Of a stretch of DNA of 7,566 nt, positions 1 through 5,741 are shown in pieces (within the stretch, counting starts at the first letter, position 1; each line of letters begins with the position of its first letter). A program made the translations under genes and the position numbers. Origin of the DNA: CAYFJO01 sp964343305 (GTDB taxonomy: Bacteria; Planctomycetota; Planctomycetia; Pirellulales; Pirellulaceae); contig CAYFJO010000506.1 in the NCBI GenBank assembly GCA_964343305.1, positions 1 to 7,566 of the forward strand, read 5' to 3'. The notes under the pieces were generated by a model that saw nothing but the letters and a program-made list of their open reading frames with translations, was not told the origin of the DNA and did no database searches.

Positions 1-1796
1 TGATCTCGCAGCACTTCGTCGCACTGGTCGATCGTCTGGCGAAACACGGGATGCGTCTCGTATAGCTCGCGCCCCATATCGACGTACTGCGAGCCTTGAC
101 CGGTAAAAAGAAACGCGGTCTTTGGCGGCGCGGCCAGTTTGACTTGGCCGATCTTGATTCCGCTTGACTTCTTACCTTCGGCGACGGACGCCAGCTTTTC
201 TTTGAGATCGTTCGGTGACTTGACGGCCATCGTGACGCCGTGATTGAAGTGGGAACGCCCAATGTTTTCCGTGTGACAGATGTCCGCCACAGGCACTTCC
301 GCGCCACGCTCGACACAATCGAGCAATCGCTGCGCCGACTCTTCGACGCCCGTCTTCGTCTTGGCCGACAACGCCAAAAGATGAACCGGTCGATCGCCTG
401 CCGGCGCTTCGGTCTTTGATGGCGATGCTTCCTCAATGATGACGTGCGTGTTCGCACCGCCAAACCCGAAAGAACTGACACCGGCAATGCGAGGTGCTCC
501 GTTGCCCTTCCAATCGAGCGACTCGGTCGGAATCCGCAGACGCGTTCCGTCCAGCGACATATGCGGATTGAGTTGCTTGAAATGTGTCTGGCCGGGAATC
601 ATGTTGTGCTGCATCATCAGCACCACTTTGACAATGCCCGCCACACCCGACACGGTTTCCGTGTGGCCGATATTCGCCTTGGCCGAGGTCACATAGACGG
701 GCTGATGAACATCGTTTTCGGGGAACAGTTTGCCAAGCGCTTCAACCTCAATGGGATCGCCCAGCGGCGTGCCCGTGCCATGGGCTTCGATGTAGTTGAC
801 CTGGTCGGTCGTCAAGCCAGCTTGTTTCAACGCGGCACGAATGCACTTCTGTTGCGAGACGCCGTTGGGGGCCGTGATGCCGGATGTGCGGCCGTCTTGA
901 TTTGTGGCACTGCCGCGGATGATCGCCAACACGTTGTCGCCGTCGCGTGTCGCATCCGTCAGCCGCTTGAGCACGATCATCGCACAGCCTTCGCCACGCA
1001 CGTAGCCATTCGCACTGGCATCAAACGGGCGGCACTTCCCGTCGCTGGAAAGCATCTGGGCCTTGGAAAACGCGATCGTTGTTTCGGGTGTCAAAATTGC
1101 GTTGACACCGCCAGCCAACGCCGCATCACACTCGCGGTTCCGCAACGCCCCGACGGCCATGTGAACGCCCATCATGCCGGACGAACAGGCGGTATCCACG
1201 GCCAGACTCGGACCCCGCAGGTCGAAGATGTACGAAATGCGATTCGCCGCAATGCTCAACGCGTTTCCCGTGCCAACATGAGCATCGATGTAGCAATAAT
1301 AGTCGTCGAATTGACAAGGGATCTTTGAGTAGTCCGTTCCGCCAATGCCCACAAACACGCCGGTCGAACTGCCGGCCATTTTGTCGGGCGCGAGACCGCC
1401 AACTTCGAGCGCTTCCCAAGAAACTTCCAACAACATTCGTTGCTGGGGGTCCATCCGTGCCGCTTCGCGAGGCGAAATGCCAAAGAACTTGGGGTCAAAG
1501 CGATCGACGTCCTCGACCATGCCCGCCCATTTGACAGACATCTTTCCGGATTCCTGGCCGGTCGGGTCATAGAGACCATCGACATCCCATCGCCAACTGG
1601 GTATTTCACCCGTTCCGTCGATTTGTTCGCTGATTAGCCGCCAGTAACCGTCGAGATCTTGTGCACCACCAAAACGGCAGGACATTCCCACAATCGCGAT
1701 AGGTTCCGCCACGCCAGGTTTGTCTTGCAGCCGTTTTTCAAGAAGCTTTCGCTGATCAGGTGAGAGGTTGGCTAGACGTTTGGATAGCTCGATCAT
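1..1796 (-). CDS. Type I polyketide synthase, N-terminal part (ketosynthase and start of acyltransferase)
   Basis: This is the first 598 residues of a large multidomain polyketide synthase; the reading frame is open to the left edge, so the gene is cut by the window. Residues 1-30 form a short helical lead-in (LANLSPDQRKLLEKRL) like those that precede ketosynthases in modular synthases. The ketosynthase spans about 31-455. Its condensing triad is intact: Cys204 in DTACSS, His339 in HGTGT and His378 in NIGH. It ends with GFGGANTHV (Asn449). A KS-to-AT linker follows, and GQGSQ at 566-570 marks the start of an acyltransferase domain whose catalytic Ser lies outside the window. Later domains (KR, DH, ACP) cannot be seen. 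The residues after the active site read SSGMMG, where SSSLVA is usual. The start is well fixed: an in-frame TGA directly precedes the ATG and a GAGGAA site lies four bases upstream. The family is certain; whether the enzyme is modular, iterative or a PKS/NRPS hybrid is not. Confidence 0.95.
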   Translation of the reverse strand, partial: MIELSKRLANLSPDQRKLLEKRLQDKPGVAEPIAIVGMSCRFGGAQDLDGYWRLISEQIDGTGEIPSWRWDVDGLYDPTGQESGKMSVKWAGMVEDVDRFDPKFFGISPREAARMDPQQRMLLEVSWEALEVGGLAPDKMAGSSTGVFVGIGGTDYSKIPCQFDDYYCYIDAHVGTGNALSIAANRISYIFDLRGPSLAVDTACSSGMMGVHMAVGALRNRECDAALAGGVNAILTPETTIAFSKAQMLSSDGKCRPFDASANGYVRGEGCAMIVLKRLTDATRDGDNVLAIIRGSATNQDGRTSGITAPNGVSQQKCIRAALKQAGLTTDQVNYIEAHGTGTPLGDPIEVEALGKLFPENDVHQPVYVTSAKANIGHTETVSGVAGIVKVVLMMQHNMIPGQTHFKQLNPHMSLDGTRLRIPTESLDWKGNGAPRIAGVSSFGFGGANTHVIIEEASPSKTEAPAGDRPVHLLALSAKTKTGVEESAQRLLDCVERGAEVPVADICHTENIGRSHFNHGVTMAVKSPNDLKEKLASVAEGKKSSGIKIGQVKLAAPPKTAFLFTGQGSQYVDMGRELYETHPVFRQTIDQCDEVLRD

Positions 1797-1800
1797 TCAC

Positions 1801-1806
1801 TTCCTC
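1801..1806 (-). promoter_or_regulatory. Ribosome-binding site of the polyketide synthase
   Basis: GAGGAA on the minus strand lies four bases before the ATG at 1796. It is the clearest Shine-Dalgarno sequence in the window. With the in-frame TGA at 1799-1797 it settles the start of the polyketide synthase. Confidence 0.75.
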
Positions 1807-1880
1807 AAGTACCGCGCGTTCTGACTTTGCTAGAATGATCAACCAATCCCTCGGTTGGGGAGAAACAGCTTGTTTTTGGG

Positions 1881-1917
1881 AGTATACAAGCATATTTGCC
1901 CACGGAATTTAACGCAA
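1881..1917 (-). promoter_or_regulatory. Weak candidate promoter in the gap before the polyketide synthase
   Basis: The 148-bp gap between the epimerase stop and the polyketide synthase start is the only long gap inside the left-hand gene run. On the minus strand it holds TTGCGT (1917-1912), a 17-base spacer and TATGCT (1894-1889). A second -10-like hexamer, TATACT (1886-1881), matches five of six consensus bases but has no partner at the right distance. This suggests the synthase could be transcribed separately from the sugar genes. The -35 match is poor, and planctomycete promoters are not well described by sigma-70 consensus, so this is only a candidate. The gap also has a 6-bp inverted repeat (AATTCG/CGAATT, 1924-1929 and 1940-1945) touching the epimerase stop codon. 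It is not followed by a T-run, so I do not call it a terminator. Confidence 0.22.
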
Positions 1918-1944
1918 GGAGCAAATTCGGTGCGAGGCTCGAAT

Positions 1945-3021
1945 TCACTTTGTTTCGAGGGTTTCGCGCTCGCAAATTGCCTCGTAAATCTCGATCATCG
2001 TGGCCTTCAAATCGTGCTCGTAGGACCAATTTGGATAATGTGACTGAAACTTGCCGACGTCCGACACATACCAGATGTGGTCGCCGATCCGATTCGTCTC
2101 CTCGTACTTCCAATTTAGTTTCTTGTCGGCGATTTCCTCGCACAGCGAGATCGCTTCCAACATCGAGCAATGACTGTGTCGGGACCCGCCAATATTATAG
2201 ACTTCCCCGACCCTTGGTGAGCGGAAGAAATGATCAAACGCAGAAACCAAATCCTGCGAATGAATGTTGTCTCGGACCTGCTTGCCTCGGTAACCAAACA
2301 CGGTGTAGGGCGTCCCGGTGATCGTGCACCGCATCAAATAGGCAAGAAATCCGTGGAGTTGCGTACCAGCATGCTGAGGTCCAGTGAGGCATCCGCCGCG
2401 GAAACATGCCGACTTGATGCCAAAGTAGCGGCCATATTCCTGCACCATCAGATCCGCCGCGGCCTTGGACACGCCAAACAGAGAGTGCTTCGACTGGTCG
2501 ATCGTTAGCGATTCATCGATACCGCGGTCGTACCGATGGCCGGATTCGATTTCCCATCGCGTTTCTTGTTCGACCAGCGGCAGTTCGTTCGGTGCATCGC
2601 CGTAGACTTTGTTTGTGGACGTGAAAATGAAGACCGCGTCGGCACAATGCTTACGAGTCGCTTCGAGCAAGTTAAGCGTCGCCAGCGCGTTGACCTCGAA
2701 ATCGGTGTGCGGGTCAGTGGCGGCCCAATCGTGCGATGGCTGGGCGGCCGTATGGATGATCAAGGAAGTATCATAACCGCGATCCGCGAACAATTGATCA
2801 ACTGCCTCTCGATCACGAATGTCCAAGACATGATGGTGATACTTGTCGCCAAGCTGTTTTTCGAGCCGCTGTCGATTCGGTTGCGTGGATGCTTCATCAC
2901 CAAAAAACTGACGGCGCATGTCGTTGTCGATGCCGACAACTTCAAATCCCTGCTGAGCAAAATATGCCGCAGCTTCCGAGCCAATTAATCCTGCCGAACC
3001 GGTCACGAGGACTGTTGTCAT
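1945..3021 (-). CDS. CDP-paratose/tyvelose 2-epimerase-like extended SDR with Phe in place of catalytic Tyr
   Basis: A 358-residue cytosolic NAD-dependent nucleotide-sugar epimerase or dehydratase. The Rossmann motif GSAGLIG is at 8-14, the cofactor-side aspartate at IDND (31-34), and the conserved stretch TSTNKVYGD at 134-142 resembles that of CDP-tyvelose 2-epimerase. Other family blocks are HTAAQPSHD (90-98), FRGGCLTGP (207-215), GKQVRDNIHS (246-255) and EVYNIGG (273-279). Length is a little above TyvE (about 340). The position of the YxxxK catalytic tyrosine is Phe182 (FGVSK, Lys186 kept). I recall related proteins with the same HSLFG-type motif, so this may be a subfamily trait rather than a mutation. 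The frame stays open upstream to 3237, but that stretch overlaps the preceding gene; the ATG at 3021 starts the Rossmann fold correctly and has AGAAGAG six bases ahead, overlapping the upstream stop. Only 11 bases separate it from that gene. The sugar substrate is unknown. Confidence 0.93.
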   Translation of the reverse strand: MTTVLVTGSAGLIGSEAAAYFAQQGFEVVGIDNDMRRQFFGDEASTQPNRQRLEKQLGDKYHHHVLDIRDREAVDQLFADRGYDTSLIIHTAAQPSHDWAATDPHTDFEVNALATLNLLEATRKHCADAVFIFTSTNKVYGDAPNELPLVEQETRWEIESGHRYDRGIDESLTIDQSKHSLFGVSKAAADLMVQEYGRYFGIKSACFRGGCLTGPQHAGTQLHGFLAYLMRCTITGTPYTVFGYRGKQVRDNIHSQDLVSAFDHFFRSPRVGEVYNIGGSRHSHCSMLEAISLCEEIADKKLNWKYEETNRIGDHIWYVSDVGKFQSHYPNWSYEHDLKATMIEIYEAICERETLETK

Positions 3022-3032
3022 TACGATCTCTT

Positions 3033-4100
3033 CTAGGCCAAAATTGCGGATAGCGACTCTTGATCGTCGCGAATCCATCGGATGATATCTTCCAGCGTGT
3101 TGGCTGCGGACCGCGATGGCCGCCACGAAAGTCGTTGCTGAATCGGTCGGGCGTCGGTAATGAACCATGGGATGTCGCCTGGCCGGTTTGCGGGTTCCGA
3201 TCCAAATTGCATCCGATTGCCGGACAGCTCCGCGCAAAGGTCAGTTGTCTCACGAAGCGACAGTGAGCGACTCGCGCCTCCGCCGACGTTAAACGTTTGA
3301 CCATCGACTTCGGAGAATTGGTCTAATTCCAGGCAGATCAAGTCGACGAGGTCATCCACGTGGATAAGATCGCGAACCTGCAATCCGCGGCCACCGAAGC
3401 CGATGTATTTTAGCGGACGGTTGAACACATGAGCCGCAGCCCATAGCGAAAACACTCCTTGATCCGCACGAGCCATCTGGCCGGGTCCGGCGACGACACC
3501 ACAACGGTTGATAACCGTCGGAATTCCGAACGCGTGATGATATTCTTCGACCAGCAATTCTCCGGCCAACTTGGTCGCACCGTACAATGATCTATGCCCG
3601 ACAAGTGACATCGACTCGGCAATCCCTTCCCCAGACACACCGTCCATTGGCTGCGCATCTTCGAGTTCGTACCGAACTTCCGTTTCGGTCAGTTTCAAGG
3701 AACACAGGGCAGCAATCGGATAGACGCGACTTGTCGACAAGAACACAAAACGTGCATTCCATTTGCGAGCCTGTTCCAACAAGATCGCCGTACCCACCAA
3801 GTTATGTTGAACGATGCGATTCGGGGCTTCATAGCCGGCCAATACGGATGGTTCGGCGGAACAATCGATGACGACGTGGGATTCGAGCGACGCGCCTTCG
3901 AGATCTTCAGGACAACGAATGTCGCCATGGACGAACTTGACATTGGCTGCTGCCAAGTGCCCGAGATTCAACTCCGATCCGCGACGTGTGAGATTGTCGA
4001 TAGCAACGATTGCAGTGTCCGGTCGTCGCTTGGCCAATGCAATTGCCAGCCGGCTTCCAATGAAACCAGCTCCACCTGCAACTAGAATTTGTTCACTCAC
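3033..4100 (-). CDS. Nucleotide-sugar epimerase/dehydratase, extended SDR with intact YxxxK
   Basis: A 355-residue NAD(P)-dependent enzyme of the nucleotide-sugar epimerase/dehydratase family, expected in the cytoplasm. GGAGFIG (9-15) is the dinucleotide-binding motif and AIDNL (33-37) the ribose-binding end of strand two. STSRVYP (122-128) carries the catalytic Ser/Thr, and YGATK supplies Tyr173 and Lys177. Further family blocks are GLQVRDLIHVDDL and the NVGGG turn. Length is normal. It is clearly a relative of the next gene, with the same order of blocks but many differences, so the two are old paralogues rather than a recent duplication. The start is GTG, supported by GAGGG six bases upstream and by the Rossmann fold beginning at residue 5. 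It begins 18 bases after the methyltransferase stop and ends 11 bases before the second epimerase. The reaction could be epimerisation, dehydration or decarboxylation; the sequence does not say which. Confidence 0.93.
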   Translation of the reverse strand: MSEQILVAGGAGFIGSRLAIALAKRRPDTAIVAIDNLTRRGSELNLGHLAAANVKFVHGDIRCPEDLEGASLESHVVIDCSAEPSVLAGYEAPNRIVQHNLVGTAILLEQARKWNARFVFLSTSRVYPIAALCSLKLTETEVRYELEDAQPMDGVSGEGIAESMSLVGHRSLYGATKLAGELLVEEYHHAFGIPTVINRCGVVAGPGQMARADQGVFSLWAAAHVFNRPLKYIGFGGRGLQVRDLIHVDDLVDLICLELDQFSEVDGQTFNVGGGASRSLSLRETTDLCAELSGNRMQFGSEPANRPGDIPWFITDARPIQQRLSWRPSRSAANTLEDIIRWIRDDQESLSAILA

Positions 4101-4106
4101 GCTCGT

Positions 4107-4111
4107 CCCTC
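4107..4111 (-). promoter_or_regulatory. Ribosome-binding site for the GTG-started epimerase
   Basis: GAGGG on the minus strand lies six bases before the GTG at 4100, inside the 18-base gap after the methyltransferase stop. It supports use of the rare GTG start. Confidence 0.6.
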
Positions 4112-4118
4112 GCTTCAG

Positions 4119-4775
4119 CTATGGCGAACACCAGATCCAGCCGTAGTGAACGACATGTTCGGGACAATACTCCTTGACTGCTTTGGCAACTCCCCAAGTT
4201 CCTTTGTTTGAAAAGTCGTCGCCACCCAGCAATCCGCCGGGATTTAATCGCTCTCGCGCCAACTTAATTGCTTCAACCGTCGTTTCATAATCGTGTGCCA
4301 CATCGATATAGATGAAGTCGAACTTCTTGTTTGTTGTTGATAGATACTCCTGCATCGACGACTTGACTAACTCGACATTGTCGTGAACGCCAAGTTTGTC
4401 AAGATTTCGCGAGGCAAAGTCGATTTGCGGTGCGGGACCAAACCCAGCTTCTTCCCACGACAAATCCTCTTGCTTGAGTTCTTCCTCCCAATCCGCGCCG
4501 GGTACGTCATCGAACATGTCCACACCAACGATGTGATACTCGCGCTGCATCATCTGCATCAAATTGCTCATGTAGGCGATGTCGCGACCGAAATAGACTC
4601 CCAACATGCAAATGTCTCGCAACTGTTCGTGCTGGGCGAAGATCTTTTTGTAGGACATCCAGTGTTTTTTTCCGGAATAGCCAATGCAAACCAAGTCGAT
4701 CTCTCTACGAACCTGCTTCTCTTCCTTGTCCAGACGCTCGAATATCCACTTTATTTGATCCACTAAATTAAGCAT
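4119..4775 (-). CDS. SAM-dependent methyltransferase, TylF / Methyltransf_24 type
   Basis: A 218-residue class I methyltransferase, probably an O-methyltransferase acting on a sugar or a glycosylated product. The AdoMet-binding glycine loop is a variant (LGVYFGRD, 58-65). VGVDMFDD (83-90) ends strand two with the acidic ribose-binding residues. FIYIDVAHDYE (154-164) and PGGLLGGDDF (179-188) match the metal-binding pattern of TylF/MycF-type sugar O-methyltransferases: Asp158, Asp162, Asp186 and Asp187 are the likely Mg2+ ligands. There is no signal peptide or membrane segment. The frame continues upstream to 4907, but that part lies inside the glycosyltransferase gene and reads like a shadow, so I take the ATG at 4775, 19 bases after the glycosyltransferase stop. 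No Shine-Dalgarno sequence precedes this ATG; a second in-frame ATG at 4826 would overlap the glycosyltransferase by 32 bases and is less likely. The methylated position and substrate are unknown. Confidence 0.88.
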   Translation of the reverse strand: MLNLVDQIKWIFERLDKEEKQVRREIDLVCIGYSGKKHWMSYKKIFAQHEQLRDICMLGVYFGRDIAYMSNLMQMMQREYHIVGVDMFDDVPGADWEEELKQEDLSWEEAGFGPAPQIDFASRNLDKLGVHDNVELVKSSMQEYLSTTNKKFDFIYIDVAHDYETTVEAIKLARERLNPGGLLGGDDFSNKGTWGVAKAVKEYCPEHVVHYGWIWCSP

Positions 4776-4777
4776 GG

Positions 4778-4789
4778 CAAACCCGTTTG
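4778..4789. repeat. Short palindrome in place of a ribosome-binding site
   Basis: CAAAC-CC-GTTTG, a 5-bp inverted repeat with a two-base centre, fills most of the 19-base gap between the glycosyltransferase stop and the methyltransferase ATG. It sits where a Shine-Dalgarno sequence would be expected. As RNA it could form only a small, weak hairpin, so its function is doubtful. Confidence 0.4.
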
Positions 4790-4794
4790 GTTGG

Positions 4795-5712
4795 TCAAAC
4801 TTCCGAAGTCTCCAAGACTTCAGCATTATCCGTCGATGGTGTCGGCTCGACGTGACGAAAGTCGTGCTGGATTTGACGATACGACATGTAAAACGGCAAA
4901 GCGGCATTTAGCGCCATCACTGGGAGATCGATCCAGCAACGTGCGTGCCTGACTGCTCGCCATGCCGAATGCACAAAGAAGTAACTGACGTGTGAAAGCG
5001 TCCGATGCACTCGCGGCGGCAGAACATTCATCCGCGTGGCAAACGCAAACCAGCGCCATTGCGTGTCGAAAATAGACTTTACTGTGTCTGTGCGATGATG
5101 ATGAACGACAGCTTGCGGATCGTAGAGCAAATCGTATCCAGCTTCGCGAAGTCGGTTCGACATGTCGACGTCTTCGCCGTTGGTCCGCATCGACGGGTCG
5201 AATCCCCCTAATTCTTGAATCACACTTCGACGGACAACCGTGTTGCTTCCGAACATGTAGGGTGGGTTTCGTCGCAACGCGTTTCCCCAATGTTGAAACA
5301 TATACGCCCGACGAAATCGATCCGCGACACCGAAGATTGCTGACTCGACCAGCATGCCGCCGGCCGATGCGAGTTTGTCGTCGTCTTCGAAGTTACTTAG
5401 CAAAGTTGCCAGCCACACGGGCTCGGGACACGTGTCGGCGTCGAGCGAAGCGACCAATTCGTTGCGTGCCGAGTTGATGCCCGTATTGCGACCAACGCCT
5501 AATCCGGAATTCCTTTCGTGTGCGACTAAACGCACAGTGGACTCCGACGCGGCGATTTCGTTGACGATTTCACGCGTCCGGTCGGTCGACCCGTCGTCAA
5601 TAACGAGAATTTCATCAAATGGATGCGTCTGCGCCAATGCGGCGCGGATACAACGTTCGATGTGCACTTCGACATTGTAGGCGGGAATATAAAGCGATAC
5701 GTTGGGCATCAT
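4795..5712 (-). CDS. Family 2 (GT-A fold) glycosyltransferase
   Basis: A 305-residue inverting glycosyltransferase expected to transfer a sugar from a nucleotide donor at the inner face of the membrane. SLYIPAYN (6-13) and VIDDGSTD (37-44) are the classic GT2 nucleotide-binding start. DAD (91-93) is the metal-binding DxD motif, and NGEDVDMSNR (178-187) is the acceptor-side ED-x-D-xxx-R block with the likely catalytic acid. Two hydrophobic stretches near the C-terminus (about 240-256 and 260-278) may bind the membrane; they are short and contain Trp and Arg, so an interfacial helix is as likely as a true span. It starts with two ATG codons in a row (5712 and 5709). The upstream 29 bases lack a Shine-Dalgarno sequence and are pyrimidine-rich. 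Its place between the radical SAM gene and the sugar-modifying genes fits transfer of the sugar made by the cluster. The acceptor (glycan, lipid or polyketide) is unknown. Confidence 0.93.
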   Translation of the reverse strand: MMPNVSLYIPAYNVEVHIERCIRAALAQTHPFDEILVIDDGSTDRTREIVNEIAASESTVRLVAHERNSGLGVGRNTGINSARNELVASLDADTCPEPVWLATLLSNFEDDDKLASAGGMLVESAIFGVADRFRRAYMFQHWGNALRRNPPYMFGSNTVVRRSVIQELGGFDPSMRTNGEDVDMSNRLREAGYDLLYDPQAVVHHHRTDTVKSIFDTQWRWFAFATRMNVLPPRVHRTLSHVSYFFVHSAWRAVRHARCWIDLPVMALNAALPFYMSYRQIQHDFRHVEPTPSTDNAEVLETSEV

Positions 5713-5720
5713 GCGAAGGT

Positions 5721-5732
5721 GAAAGGCAGGTG
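5721..5732 (-). other. Anti-Shine-Dalgarno-like stretch in the glycosyltransferase leader
   Basis: CACCTGCCTTTC on the minus strand lies in the 29-base gap between the radical SAM stop and the glycosyltransferase start. It equals the 3' end of 16S rRNA (CACCTCCTTTC) with one inserted base, so the mRNA would carry the anti-Shine-Dalgarno sequence where the Shine-Dalgarno should be. Seen in sequence; a role is speculative and chance is quite possible. Confidence 0.35.
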
Positions 5733-5741
5733 TGTTTGCGA

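Noticed and set aside
444..1328. A 294-codon open frame on the plus strand
   Set aside because: It lies opposite the polyketide synthase, whose ketosynthase motifs are certain. Its product is rich in Arg, His and Ala with no recognisable domain, as expected for an antisense frame in GC-rich coding DNA.
1924..1945. AATTCG/CGAATT inverted repeat as a terminator after the second epimerase
   Set aside because: A six-pair stem with a ten-base loop and no T-run; too weak to call a terminator.
3022..3237. 72 extra in-frame codons before the second epimerase
   Set aside because: They overlap the C-terminal coding part of the preceding epimerase and do not resemble any family extension. The ATG at 3021 begins the Rossmann strand directly and has a plausible ribosome-binding site.
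4776..4907. 44 extra in-frame codons before the methyltransferase
   Set aside because: Most of this stretch lies inside the glycosyltransferase 3' end, and its translation (Arg/Ser/Thr-rich) looks like a frame-shifted shadow.
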